This document shows positions 41,319 to 50,318 of a stretch of DNA of 54,432 nucleotides, piece after piece. Both the position numbers and the translations under genes were made by a program. Position 1 is the first letter of the stretch; each line of letters begins with the position of its first letter. Origin of the DNA: an uncultured Spirochaetales bacterium (lineage in GTDB: Bacteria > Spirochaetota > Spirochaetia > Sphaerochaetales > Sphaerochaetaceae); assembly GCA_934271365.1 (NCBI GenBank), contig CAKQRI010000007.1:1-54432 (forward strand), written 5' to 3'. A model generated the notes under the pieces. It was not told the DNA's origin, did not search any database, and worked only from the letters and a program-made list of their open reading frames with translations.

Positions 41319-42193
41319 TCATCGGGGTGAATGAAATTCACATCCTTAAAGCTCTTAAAGAAAGTCATCTGGCGCTTTGCATACTGCATTGATGTCCGGG
41401 TGATTTCTTTTTTAAGAAGAGAAAGTGATAATTCACCGCTCTCCCTATAAGACAGAAACTCTTTGTATCCTATTCCCTGCATTGCAGGCCATGTTTCATT
41501 TGCACCAATAGAGAATAGTCTCTTAACTTCATCGTAGAGCCCTTCCTCAAACATGATATCAACACGAAGCTTGATTCTTTCATCAAGTTCTGCCTTTGGT
41601 CTAGTAAGGCAGATTGGCAGAAAAGATATATCTGTTCTAGGCTTATCAGAAACAGCAAATGAAGACAGAGGACACCCTGTCTGATAAATCACCTCTAAAG
41701 CTCTGGTGATTCTATATGTATCATTGACTGATATCTTGGCGGCAGCGGCACTATCAAGAGAGCATAACTCTGAATAGAGTACAGAACTACCCTTTTCCTC
41801 AAGCATTTTCCTGACTTTCTCCCGTATATGCTTATCGGCCTCTGGGGTATTTGCCTTTCCATATATGAGCTGCTTGAAATAATATGCAGTACCACCAGTT
41901 ATAAGAGGAATATTGCCCCTCTCATTTATCTCTGAAATCAGGCGTTCTGCATCATTACAGAAATCCCCAACAGTGTATTGCTGATGGGGATCCATTATAT
42001 CGACAAGATGATGAGGAATCAGAGACTGAAGCACCTTAGAAGGTTTTGCTGATCCAATATCAAAGCCTCTATAGACCTGTATCGAATCTGCATTTATTAT
42101 CTCATAGCCTTTATTGAAGAATTTCTCTGTTAAAGCAGTCTTGCCTACTGCTGTTGGTCCAAAGAGCGCAATAGCGCGTCTTTTACTCGTCAC
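41279..42193 (-). CDS. miaA: tRNA dimethylallyltransferase
   Basis: A 304-residue enzyme. The P-loop is ALFGPTAVGKTALTEKFF, followed by NADSIQVYRGFDIGSAKPSK (Asp/Ser/Gln of the substrate channel), HHLVDIMDP, and LITGGTAYYFKQLIYG. The ISVNDTYRITRALEVIYQTG segment binds tRNA. It adds the isopentenyl group to A37 of tRNAs reading UNN codons. ATG at 42193 overlaps the rpoZ gene by 11 bases; miaA is the last gene of the yicC-rpoZ operon. Confidence 0.95.
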   Translation of the reverse strand: MTSKRRAIALFGPTAVGKTALTEKFFNKGYEIINADSIQVYRGFDIGSAKPSKVLQSLIPHHLVDIMDPHQQYTVGDFCNDAERLISEINERGNIPLITGGTAYYFKQLIYGKANTPEADKHIREKVRKMLEEKGSSVLYSELCSLDSAAAAKISVNDTYRITRALEVIYQTGCPLSSFAVSDKPRTDISFLPICLTRPKAELDERIKLRVDIMFEEGLYDEVKRLFSIGANETWPAMQGIGYKEFLSYRESGELSLSLLKKEITRTSMQYAKRQMTFFKSFKDVNFIHPDDHVALKSVLDSFL

Positions 42194-42380
42194 CTTTTGT
42201 ATACTCGATTTCGTCGTTGAGAGCTCTCTCTAAGACAACTGAAACAATCTTCTCACCTGCATTCTCGATTTCCTTTTTCTTATCTGTTGCAGCATAGATC
42301 TCAGCTTCTTTGATTGCTACGCATGTCATCTCGTAAACATTATTCTCTTTATCAATCAGTGTATTAAGTGGAATGCTCAT
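42183..42380 (-). CDS. rpoZ: RNA polymerase omega subunit
   Basis: A 65-residue protein. It begins MSIPLNTLIDKENNVYEMTC and contains VYEMTCVAIKEAEIYA, the omega-like helix that clamps the beta' C-terminus, followed by VVLERALNDEIEY. It is shorter than E. coli omega (91) but usual for spirochaetes. GGAGAGGC precedes the ATG. It sits between a cytidylate kinase-like gene and miaA, and yicC follows the common gmk/rpoZ neighbourhood of other bacteria. Confidence 0.85.
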   Translation of the reverse strand: MSIPLNTLIDKENNVYEMTCVAIKEAEIYAATDKKKEIENAGEKIVSVVLERALNDEIEYTKGDE

Positions 42381-42418
42381 AGCCTCTCCTTCAAACTATA
42401 TTATATTAAAGAATTACT

Positions 42419-42952
42419 CTATTTAAGACAAGAGTCCAGTTCTTTTACCTTATCAAGAATGATATTAACAATCTGATCCGGTGTCTTATCATCAGTTGAT
42501 ATCACCAGATCTGCAACAGACTCTGCACTGCTGTTGTCAATTCCATAGATTCTCATATAGCGGGCAGAGTCATTCTGGTCTCTCTTTACAGTCTCTTCAT
42601 AGCGCTGCTTAAGAGAGCCCCCCTCTCTTTTATATATTCTTACAGCTCTTGTCTCTGCCGATGCAGTAAGATAGACCTTTAAATCTGCATCTTTTAACAT
42701 CCATATAGCAAGCCTTGATCCAAGAACACAGTTCTTCTCGGCCATTGCCATATCAACCTGACGTCTATCGAGCTCTCTATCGATATCGTCATTGCTCTCA
42801 GCTAGGCGGCAAAAATCCCAGAACTCCATATTCCGTTCCTTAGCCATCTGCCGGAATGTGAAGTTAATCATATCATATCCGAGAGCCTTTGCTACCATCG
42901 TCGTAACAGTAGTATTACCACATCCGGATTTTGAACTGATTGCTATTCTCAT
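42419..42952 (-). CDS. Archaeal-type cytidylate kinase-like protein
   Basis: A 177-residue P-loop kinase. MRIAISSKSGCGNTTVTTMV is a GxxGxGNTT/S P-loop. MINFTFRQMAKERNMEFWDF and IDRELDRRQVDMAMAEKNCV are the NMP-binding elements, and LKVYLTASAETRAVRIYKRE is the lid. This matches the short Cmk2/CMP-kinase branch of archaea and spirochaetes. It phosphorylates CMP/dCMP, or a related substrate. It shares 1 base with yicC (TAATG). A second family member with a longer sequence is at 52801-53448. Confidence 0.85.
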   Translation of the reverse strand: MRIAISSKSGCGNTTVTTMVAKALGYDMINFTFRQMAKERNMEFWDFCRLAESNDDIDRELDRRQVDMAMAEKNCVLGSRLAIWMLKDADLKVYLTASAETRAVRIYKREGGSLKQRYEETVKRDQNDSARYMRIYGIDNSSAESVADLVISTDDKTPDQIVNIILDKVKELDSCLK

Positions 42953-43815
42953 TATTCTATATTCCTTATCTGTTCTCTTATATTCTCAAGGTTATCCTTC
43001 ATCTTCACAACAAGAAGATTAATCTCAACCAGCTGGCTTTTTGAAGCGATTGTATTGCATTCCCTATTCATCTCCTGACACAGGAAATCGAGCCTCTTAC
43101 CTACAGGCTCATCAAGCTCCAGAAGCCTCTTGTATTCAGCAATATGCACTTTAAGCCTTGAGCATTCTTCATTGATAGAGTATTTAACAAGAAGGGCAGC
43201 AACTTCAGCAAGAAATCTAGGATCATCCTTGCCCTTCTCTCCGAGAAGCTCCTGATATTTATCAAGAAGCACTTTCTTGAAATATTCTTCAAGTTCTGAA
43301 CTTCTGCTATCAATTTCAAGCAGAGCATCCTCGAACCCATGTCCTAAACGTACTAAATCGTCATGAGTTCCGTCGCCATCGCGCTTCTTGCTTTCCCGAA
43401 GAGCATTCATTGCTTCATTTAAGACAAATTCAACACCATCTGAATAAGCAGCAGAATCAGTAATTCTCTCATTGCTCACAAGCCCTTCTATTGAAACATA
43501 GTCGCTAAATGAAGCCTTAACACCTGTAGCAGCTTCTATTTCTCTGAATATTGCTTTATAACCGTCGAGAAGTGATTGATCAAATGATAGCTTCACATCA
43601 TTCTTGAGGACTTTCAGCCTGAGGCTGACATCCAGATGGCCTCGAGCTGCTATCTTCTTTATCTCTTCATCAATCCTCATCTCATATGAAGAGAGAAGAG
43701 GATTAACTGAATGGGAAATATCTAAAAAGCGGTTATTATAGCTCTTTATCTCAAGCTCTACGATATACTCATCACATCTATATATTGAGTGGCCATAGCC
43801 AGTCATTGAAATCAT
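42952..43815 (-). CDS. yicC: YicC family endoribonuclease
   Basis: A 287-residue protein from ATG 43815, with GAGGTG 6 bases upstream. MISMTGYGHSIYRCDEYIVE is the family start (MTGYG), IKSYNNRFLDISHSVNP the core, and KRLDFLCQEMNRECNTIASK with VEINLLVVKMKDNLENIREQ the conserved C-terminus. YicC is an endoribonuclease that degrades small RNAs such as RyhB in E. coli. It starts 5 bases after the end of the small hypothetical gene and precedes the cytidylate kinase. Confidence 0.93.
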   Translation of the reverse strand: MISMTGYGHSIYRCDEYIVELEIKSYNNRFLDISHSVNPLLSSYEMRIDEEIKKIAARGHLDVSLRLKVLKNDVKLSFDQSLLDGYKAIFREIEAATGVKASFSDYVSIEGLVSNERITDSAAYSDGVEFVLNEAMNALRESKKRDGDGTHDDLVRLGHGFEDALLEIDSRSSELEEYFKKVLLDKYQELLGEKGKDDPRFLAEVAALLVKYSINEECSRLKVHIAEYKRLLELDEPVGKRLDFLCQEMNRECNTIASKSQLVEINLLVVKMKDNLENIREQIRNIE

Positions 43816-43820
43816 ATTAA

Positions 43821-44207
43821 TCACCTCACGAAAACAGTTATTATCTGACAATCAAACGGCAGAGAAGACAGGACTCTTCCAGCCTCCTCTTCATTCTTTG
43901 CCAGAAATGATCCGGTAATCTTTTTTGGAACAGGAGAGAAAACAATCCTATCAAGAACCTTATAGAATTCTCTCGAGGAATAAGAATTGTCTGGGATAAC
44001 TGCAAAAGATGCAAAAGAAAGAGCCCTCGCCCAGCTATTCATATCAGATCCAGATTCTGATGGATAAAAAAGAACAGCAAAAGAATCCTTTGAAAGCTTC
44101 TCTTTCAATTCCTTTGAAGCTGATACAGAGAAAACTTCTCCTATAGTTAAAGAAAATGAGGGCGCAGCACACTGCTCCCTCACTCTGTCTTTTCTAAATA
44201 GACTCAT
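43821..44207 (-). CDS. Hypothetical protein, yicC operon
   Basis: A 128-residue protein not recognised. It begins MSLFRKDRVREQCAAPSFSL and ends SSLPFDCQIITVFVR. VSASKELKEKLSKDSFAVLF and NSWARALSFASFAVIPDNSY suggest an alpha/beta fold, without catalytic motifs visible. It lies 2 bases after the zinc-ribbon gene and 5 bases before yicC, so it is cotranscribed and may function in RNA or ribosome metabolism (context only). Confidence 0.65.
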   Translation of the reverse strand: MSLFRKDRVREQCAAPSFSLTIGEVFSVSASKELKEKLSKDSFAVLFYPSESGSDMNSWARALSFASFAVIPDNSYSSREFYKVLDRIVFSPVPKKITGSFLAKNEEEAGRVLSSLPFDCQIITVFVR

Positions 44208-44209
44208 TC

Positions 44210-44374
44210 TTACTTGGAAAGCTTAGCGTTGCATTCCTTGCAGACTTTTACCTTTGCACCATCTACTTCTTTCTCGTAAAGGCACTTGATAGCAGTTCTC
44301 TTGCAAACTGGGCATTCTGCTCTACCATTGTTGAACTGGTCTCTGATACCTGTTCCTCTATGTGCTTTGGACAT
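44210..44374 (-). CDS. Small zinc-ribbon protein (54 residues)
   Basis: A 54-residue protein starting MSKAHRGTGIRDQFNNGRAE. Two CxxC knuckles, CPVCKRTAIKC (Cys at positions 21 and 24) and VCKECNAKLSK near the end, form a zinc ribbon with about 22 residues between the pairs. GGAG lies 6 bases before the ATG. A promoter (TTGACT-N18-TAGAAT) lies 55 bases upstream. It leads the operon containing yicC, a cytidylate kinase, rpoZ and miaA, so an RNA or ribosome-associated role is plausible. Resembles the small zinc ribbons near ribosomal genes; no family name is assigned. Confidence 0.8.
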   Translation of the reverse strand: MSKAHRGTGIRDQFNNGRAECPVCKRTAIKCLYEKEVDGAKVKVCKECNAKLSK

Positions 44375-44405
44375 GGCTTACTCCTTAATTAAATTCAATA
44401 AGATT

Positions 44406-44435
44406 ATTCTACAATCCATCGTGCTTTATAGTCAA
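44406..44435 (-). promoter_or_regulatory. Promoter of the zinc ribbon-yicC-rpoZ-miaA operon
   Basis: Minus strand: TTGACT, 18-base spacer, TAGAAT preceded by TTG (extended -10). A ribosome binding site follows before ATG 44374, so this transcript has a normal leader. Confidence 0.7.
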
Positions 44436-44470
44436 TATATGAAGAAAAACATAAAGACTGCAGATAAAAG

Positions 44471-46393
44471 CTAAATGAAATAACGGACAGGTCGAACATT
44501 TAGTTTTCTATCTCTTTGATAGAAGCTAGATGAAGAAGAGGGGTTATAACGGTAAAGAGTTTTTCCTCCTGAATATCTATAATCATATTCAGTACTAGAC
44601 CAATACCCACTATACTCTACTGCATCAAATAAACCAATCTCATTCACGCCTAAATTCTTCAGCATATGATAAAGCTCATCATCGCTAGGAAGAAACCAGT
44701 CATCAAATGTTATTCCGTCATTTACAATGCTATAATCCATACACTCCTTAGCAGCATATTTTTCTGTGGTTTTATTATTCCCATAAACACTATATGCAAG
44801 TCCATCAATATCCATTTTCTCTACGATTTTTTCTGTATTTGATTTTCCAAGCCCAACTCCATCTCTTCTAGAACCACTGAATACCTGTGTATCAGAAAGC
44901 CTATCCCCATTGCTGAAGTGAGTCATCTGCTTGTAAAATCCATATATGAGTTTATCCGACAGATCCTCAGGAGCAGCTTCAATGAATCGCCATCCGCACT
45001 CACTTGAAATCAAGCCATCTTTGTTACCTGATTCATTATCAGCATCACAGTCATAAAAAACATAACCTCCAGCTGGACCATTAGTGAAAAGACCTCATCT
45101 AGCACATCTATAATCAACAAATACATGCTCTCCACCTAATGCTGTATCTTCACCAATAAATGTATCACTACTTTTTCTCCCACATGAACTGCAACTTAAA
45201 TAGTATGTTCCATTCTTTTTGCAGGTAGGTGCGAGTTTTACATTATTTTCAGAAATTATCTCTATAAAATCATGAGGAAGAAAAGAACCGGAGAATTCTT
45301 CTGAAGCGGACTTTTCACCACATTTAATGCAGCTTTTATAATAAACTGCACGAGTAGTGCATGTTGCTGCTGTTTTCAGATATTCTTCAGATTTTACCTC
45401 TCCGGAGAAATCATGGCCTAATGCCTCTATTTCAAATGTATCAGAAGATGATGCAGCTCCACATACACTGCAGCTCTTATAGTAAACAGTGTTTACAGTA
45501 CAAGAGCCAGCATCTTTCATATATACATCTTCTGCTTTTTCCTGAGAGAAATCATGATTGCTCTTTGGTACAGCAAATTCACTTGTCTGATCCTCAAATT
45601 CTTCTTTTGTGAAAACCGCTGTATAATCTGCGCTTCCTTCTTCCGCACAAGTAGAATCAGACTTTATAACAGCAGAAGCAACTGATTCTTCTTTCACGGT
45701 CACATATTCAGGGTGATATTCACAGACCATTGCAGCATTGCACTTATAGCCATCTCCGGTCTTCTCCCATGAATATGATGGAACCATCTTATGATTAATC
45801 TGATATTCACAACTTACAGTATCAGATTTCTCAAAGCCTTCTTTAACTGCATATGTGTAAATTGTTATTGATGACTCTGCTTTTATGATCTTCTCAAAAT
45901 CAATTCCCGACTCTGGATACAGAGAGAAGCTTTTACCATCGACTGAATAATAGATTTCTGTGTCATCATTTGTTGAAAGAGTTACCGTAAGAGTGCAAGG
46001 CACGGTATTGGCCGATGGAATCTCAGATTTAATCTTTACAAGTTCATAATCGGTACTCTGAACGGCATTGCACTTTACTCCAACACTTATTGGATCAGCC
46101 TTTGCTATAAGCCTATCCTCATCATCATATGCTTCTACAGAAACTTTCCATTCTCCTGGAATAAGATCAAGAACAATCTTCTTTCCTGTAAATATTTTTT
46201 CAATAGAATTTCCAATTTCATCCTTCAATAAAGATGTTTCAGCATGAATCTTGTAATATGCTGCATCATCAGCACCGGTTAAAGCAATAGAGACTGAACC
46301 CGTCTTAATATCAGTAAGAGGTTCATCCGTACATGATGTGAAAATGCAAAGCAGCAAAGTAATGCAAATGAAAAGCCTGAGTATCTTTCTCAT
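44471..46393 (-). CDS. Large repeat lipoprotein with DUF1566 C-terminus, interrupted by one in-frame TGA
   Basis: From ATG 46393 (GGGGGA upstream) the frame encodes 432 residues, then TGA (45095-45097), then continues in the same frame for 207 residues to 44471. The N-terminus is a lipoprotein signal (lipobox FTSC, Cys21). Residues 30-120 are a beta domain like that of 4490-5503. About 125-200 looks like a chitobiase C-terminal-like domain (TEIYYSVDGKSFSLYPESG). Next come three about 47-residue repeats, each H-D-F ... T-C ... Y-Y-x-S-C-x-x-C-G, with pairs at C308/311, C355/358 and C401/404. A fourth, shortened unit reads YRCAR then TGA then G, so the TGA occupies the second Cys of a CxxCG. 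The distal part (GPAGGYVFYDCDADNESGN, IEAAPEDL, WFLPSDDELYHML, YWSSTEYD, NVRPVR) is DUF1566. Nonsense mutation, readthrough or selenocysteine are all possible. Confidence 0.75.
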
Positions 46394-46615
46394 AATTTCC
46401 CCCCACCAAAAGTCCAAAAAAGCAAAAAAATGAAGGTTAAAAATTATCAGAGCAGGATACTTATAAGTAAAATGTAGTGTTAAGCTTTAATCTAAAAATT
46501 AATGTTATTCTAGCTATAAATTTCTTGTATTTTAGACTGTTATCACCATTTAGTAAATGATTCAGTAGTGCAAAATTGTTGTTTTCTCAAAAAAAAATGA
46601 AATTACAAAGCTGTT

Positions 46616-47206
46616 CTATCTTTTTAGGCCAATAACTGTAACAACGCTGTAAAGCTCTTCTATTGCATCTCTTTCAATCATCTTAATATCAAAGCCTATG
46701 AGATTAAGAGATCTTACAACATCATCTGCCATATAGTATTTCATATATACTTCCATCTGTTCATCATACCAAGCTGGAAACTTATTCTTTTCAATTACAG
46801 TATGAGCTGCAGCTTCTGGAAAAGAAAGATATAGCACTCCTCCTGTCTTTAACAAGTCATACAAATTGAAAAGATAAGGTGTCAATTCTCTTGTGTTAAG
46901 GCTCTGGATCTGGAGCGCAGATAAAACAGCATCAAATGTGTCTGCCTCTAAGAACTTATCGAATACATCATCAATTTCCATAAGAGACGCACATTCGAGT
47001 TTAGCTTCAGCTCTCGCATTGCTATCAGCAGTTACTGCAATAATATCCGCACTGCTATATAGTCTCTTCATCAAGCCTGCTAGATACACAGAGACATCTC
47101 CAGAAAGAAGAACCTTATCTGCATCCTTTTTATATAAAGGAAGTTCTGCTATATATCTGAAAAGTTCAGCCCTTGATTCAATCCATAGTCCAAGTTTTGT
47201 ATTCAT
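46616..47206 (-). CDS. SAM-dependent methyltransferase-like protein
   Basis: A 196-residue protein. LLSGDVSVYLAGLMKRLYSS and DIIAVTADSNARAEAKLECA resemble the early strands of a class I methyltransferase, FDAVLSALQIQSLNTRELTP strand 4 with its following helix, and LLKTGGVLYLSFPEAAAHTV strand 5. The GxGxG loop is weak (LLSGDVS). A C-terminal VRSLNLIGFDIKMIERDAIE completes the fold. Substrate unknown. TATACT lies 8 bases before the ATG with no Shine-Dalgarno, so it is a leaderless candidate. The gap 46394-46615 between it and the lipoprotein is AT-rich with no gene seen. Confidence 0.65.
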   Translation of the reverse strand: MNTKLGLWIESRAELFRYIAELPLYKKDADKVLLSGDVSVYLAGLMKRLYSSADIIAVTADSNARAEAKLECASLMEIDDVFDKFLEADTFDAVLSALQIQSLNTRELTPYLFNLYDLLKTGGVLYLSFPEAAAHTVIEKNKFPAWYDEQMEVYMKYYMADDVVRSLNLIGFDIKMIERDAIEELYSVVTVIGLKR

Positions 47207-47243
47207 AATGCTTAAGTATATCAGAATCTTTAATTAAAAATCA

Positions 47244-47272
47244 TTTACACAATATACAATTTCTCTTATAAA
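47244..47272 (+). promoter_or_regulatory. potABC promoter
   Basis: TTTACA, 17-base spacer, TATAAA; the ribosome binding site AGGAGG precedes ATG 47309. Confidence 0.55.
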
Positions 47273-47308
47273 GATTGTGGTATCAGAAACCTGGTTCAGG
47301 AGGAGATT

Positions 47309-48463
47309 ATGCAGACTCTTTCAGATAAGCCTAAGAGAGGCGTAGCTGTTACGGTTTCTAATGTTTCCAGAGGATATGAAGATGGATTCAAAGCACTGGA
47401 TAATGTTAGTATGAAGATTGAAAAAGGCGAATTCTTTTCACTCCTCGGACCTTCTGGATGCGGAAAGACTACCCTTCTGAGAATAATTGCTGGCTTTGAT
47501 AGCCCAGACTCTGGTGCTGTTCTCTTTGATGATAAGAATATCTTGTCACTACCACCTGAAAAACGTGATAGCAACACAGTATTCCAGACCTATGCACTAT
47601 TTCCACATCTTTCAGTCTTTGACAATATTGCTTTTCCACTGAAGCTGAAGCATATAGACAAGGCAGAAATCAAAGAACGCGTCGAGAAATATCTCAAGCT
47701 TATCCAGCTTGAAGAGCATAAGGATAAGAAGCCTTCCCAGCTATCTGGAGGGCAGAAGCAACGCGTGGCAATTGCAAGAGCACTTATTGACGAGCCATCT
47801 GTTCTGCTTCTAGATGAGCCATTATCTGCACTTGATGCTAAACTCAGGCAGAATCTTCTAATAGAGCTTGATGAGATCCATGATAAGGTCGGAATAACCT
47901 TCATATATGTTACTCATGATCAGTCTGAAGCGCTTTCAGTATCAGATAGGATTGCTGTAATGAATCATGGAAGAGCGCTGCAGATTGGAACGCCCTATGA
48001 GATTTATGAGGCCCCCGCTACTGAATTCGTAGCAAGATTCATAGGAGAGACAAATATCTTTGACTGTACAGTCTTATCTTCAGAGAAAGCTGGTGATGAA
48101 TACATGGTGTATGTTGATGTTCCAGAGCTTGATGCCAAAGTATGGGTTACTGATTATGACGATATGCCTATAGGAGCAGAGCTGAAGTTTACAATAAGGC
48201 CTGAAAAGATACAGATTGTACTCACAGATGAAGCAGTTGCAACAAAGGATGACCACAGAAATGTCTTCCATGGGATTGTTGAAGAGCCTGTTTATTCTGG
48301 TTTCCAGTCAAAGTTCTATGTTAAGCTCCAGAATGGAACAATAATAAAAACATTCAAACAGCATACAACATACCTTGATGATGGTCCTGAAATCGAATGG
48401 AAAGACAATGTTACAGTAGCATGGCGCGCTGTTGATGGATATCTTGTAAAGGAGAAAGACTGA
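47309..48463 (+). CDS. potA: Spermidine/putrescine ABC transporter, ATP-binding protein
   Basis: A 384-residue ABC ATPase. Walker A is LLGPSGCGKTTLLRIIAG, Q-loop TVFQTYALFPHLS, signature QLSGGQKQRVAIARAL, Walker B VLLLDEPLSALD and switch IYVTHDQSEAL. A C-terminal TOBE-type regulatory domain (LKFTIRPEKIQIVLTDEAVA) is present. It powers polyamine uptake with PotB and PotC. It overlaps nothing but starts an operon; potB begins 1 base after its stop. Confidence 0.93.
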   Translation: MQTLSDKPKRGVAVTVSNVSRGYEDGFKALDNVSMKIEKGEFFSLLGPSGCGKTTLLRIIAGFDSPDSGAVLFDDKNILSLPPEKRDSNTVFQTYALFPHLSVFDNIAFPLKLKHIDKAEIKERVEKYLKLIQLEEHKDKKPSQLSGGQKQRVAIARALIDEPSVLLLDEPLSALDAKLRQNLLIELDEIHDKVGITFIYVTHDQSEALSVSDRIAVMNHGRALQIGTPYEIYEAPATEFVARFIGETNIFDCTVLSSEKAGDEYMVYVDVPELDAKVWVTDYDDMPIGAELKFTIRPEKIQIVLTDEAVATKDDHRNVFHGIVEEPVYSGFQSKFYVKLQNGTIIKTFKQHTTYLDDGPEIEWKDNVTVAWRAVDGYLVKEKD

Positions 48464-48464
48464 T

Positions 48465-49406
48465 ATGGGTTCTCGTCAGGACAAGAAGAGAAGCCAGAGA
48501 CTTGGTACGCTCTATTCTCTTCCAATGGGACTATGGTTTACTGTATTCTTTGTCATTCCCCTTCTTATAATCATTTCCTATTCTTTTCTAGCTAAAGGAT
48601 TATATGGTGGAATTGTATGGCGCTTCAGCCTCAAGGCTTATAGAGATATGTTTAAGAAGAGCTTTCTTCTTGTAACACTTAGGACTCTATGGATCAGCCT
48701 TATCTCAACACTGGTCTGCATATTCATTGCTATCCCATGCGGCTATGCAATGGCAAGAAAGAAAAAGCATCAGACAATGTATCTTGCTGCAATAATAATC
48801 CCATTCTGGACAAACAGCCTGATCAGGATCTATGCATGGATCAACATATTATCAACTGAAGGATTCATAAACAACCTTATGCTGAAGATTCATCTAATCA
48901 GTGAGCCTCTGCATCTTATTTATAATCAGGGAGCTGTTATCTTGGTTCTTGTTTATATGTATCTTCCATTTGCGATCCTTCCTCTATTCACGATAATAGA
49001 TAAATTTGATTTCTCACTGCTTGATGCAGCAAGGGATCTTGGAGCAAACAAGCTTGAATCAATCATTAAGGTAATGCTTCCAAATATAAAAAGTGGAATC
49101 ACAACAGCATTAGTATTTACATTCATTCCAATATTCGGCTCATATACTGTACCGCTCTTAGTTGGAGGAATGAATTCAACAATGATTGGGAACATCATCG
49201 TAGATCAGGTACAGAAGACAAGAAACTGGCCCCTTGCTGCAGCTTTCTCTGTTGTACTCACAGCTCTGTCAATGATTGGTGTGCTTTATATGATGAAAGC
49301 TGGAGCTAAAGATGATTCAAAGCAGAAGAGCATTCCGAACTCCAAGAAAGTCGCATTGAATGTAAAAAGGCATCACATGGTTAAGAAGGAGGCTGAGAAT
49401 GCATGA
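48465..49406 (+). CDS. potB: Spermidine/putrescine ABC transporter permease PotB
   Basis: A 313-residue permease with about six helices. The coupling EAA loop is LDAARDLGANKLESIIKVML. The segment LYSLPMGLWFTVFFVIPLLI is the first helix, and IIPFWTNSLIRIYAWINIL fits the PotB pattern. A basic tail (VALNVKRHHMVKK) precedes the overlap of 8 bases with potC. It forms the channel with PotC. Confidence 0.9.
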   Translation: MGSRQDKKRSQRLGTLYSLPMGLWFTVFFVIPLLIIISYSFLAKGLYGGIVWRFSLKAYRDMFKKSFLLVTLRTLWISLISTLVCIFIAIPCGYAMARKKKHQTMYLAAIIIPFWTNSLIRIYAWINILSTEGFINNLMLKIHLISEPLHLIYNQGAVILVLVYMYLPFAILPLFTIIDKFDFSLLDAARDLGANKLESIIKVMLPNIKSGITTALVFTFIPIFGSYTVPLLVGGMNSTMIGNIIVDQVQKTRNWPLAAAFSVVLTALSMIGVLYMMKAGAKDDSKQKSIPNSKKVALNVKRHHMVKKEAENA

Positions 49407-50220
49407 TAAGAGACATATAAACTACTATGCAACAAATAAGACAGGCATTTTCTCATATTCATCCCTAATGCTATACTTCACACTTCTATTTCTTTTCCTT
49501 CCTCTCATTGTTGTCGTTGCATATTCATTCAACAGTACAAAAGGAACAGTATGGAATGGTTTTTCCCTTAAGTGGTACAAGGATTTATTCACATCATCTC
49601 CGGATCTCTGGAGAGCTTTCTTCAATTCTGTGATGATTGCATTGTCCAGCTCTGTTCTGGCAACAGCGCTTGGCACACTAGCTTCTATAGGAATCAAATG
49701 GTATGACTTTCATGCCAAGAAATACATATCACTGATCAGCTATCTTCCGATGATTCTGCCAGAAGTAATCATAGGAATCTCAATGCTGATCTTCTTCAAT
49801 GCTGTCAATTTGAGGCTTGGAAAGCTGACAATCTTCATTGCCCACACAACATTCAATCTGCCTTTTGTTGTAATGATGGTTTCTGCAAGGCTTGATGAAT
49901 TTGATTATTCAACTGTTGAAGCTGCTAGAGACTTAGGTGCAACAGAGCGGGAAACACTTACAAAGGTAATCATACCTTCAATAATGCCGGCAATCGCATC
50001 ATCACTGCTTATAAGCGTCACAATGAGCTTAGAAGATTTCGTAATAACATTCTTTGTATCAGGTCCTGGCTCATCAACGCTGCCTCTCTATGTCTACTCT
50101 TCAATCCGATATGGAGTCAGCCCTGTAATAAATGCTCTATCCTTTGTAATGATCTTAGCCACACTTGCACTTACATGCATTTTCAGGAAATTCCTTAAGA
50201 CAGTTGCAGCCTCAGCATAG
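49399..50220 (+). CDS. potC: Spermidine/putrescine ABC transporter permease PotC
   Basis: A 273-residue permease with six helices. EAARDLGATERETLTKVIIP is the EAA loop, and the second half has LPLYVYSSIRYGVSPVINAL typical of PotC. AGGAGGCTG precedes its ATG within potB. No potD (substrate-binding lipoprotein) follows, since the next gene is an FKBP isomerase. In many bacteria potD is the last gene of the set, so PotD must lie elsewhere. Confidence 0.9.
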   Translation: MHDKRHINYYATNKTGIFSYSSLMLYFTLLFLFLPLIVVVAYSFNSTKGTVWNGFSLKWYKDLFTSSPDLWRAFFNSVMIALSSSVLATALGTLASIGIKWYDFHAKKYISLISYLPMILPEVIIGISMLIFFNAVNLRLGKLTIFIAHTTFNLPFVVMMVSARLDEFDYSTVEAARDLGATERETLTKVIIPSIMPAIASSLLISVTMSLEDFVITFFVSGPGSSTLPLYVYSSIRYGVSPVINALSFVMILATLALTCIFRKFLKTVAASA

Positions 50221-50260
50221 TCTCTACACATAATCTACATGTTTGTTTTTGATCTATCCG

Positions 50261-50289
50261 TTGACCTCTCTGAAATATAAATCTACTCT
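50261..50289 (+). promoter_or_regulatory. Promoter of the FKBP isomerase gene
   Basis: TTGACC, 17-base spacer, TACTCT. AAAGGAT is the ribosome binding site before ATG 50319. Confidence 0.6.
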
Positions 50290-50318
50290 TAGAGAAGAAT
50301 CAAAAAAAGGATAAATCC

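Noticed and set aside
45040..45097. A bacterial SECIS hairpin after the in-frame TGA
   Set aside because: The following 45 bases offer only a 3-bp stem (TCC/GGA around AGCT) and no well-formed loop at the expected distance. Selenocysteine stays possible but without structural support.
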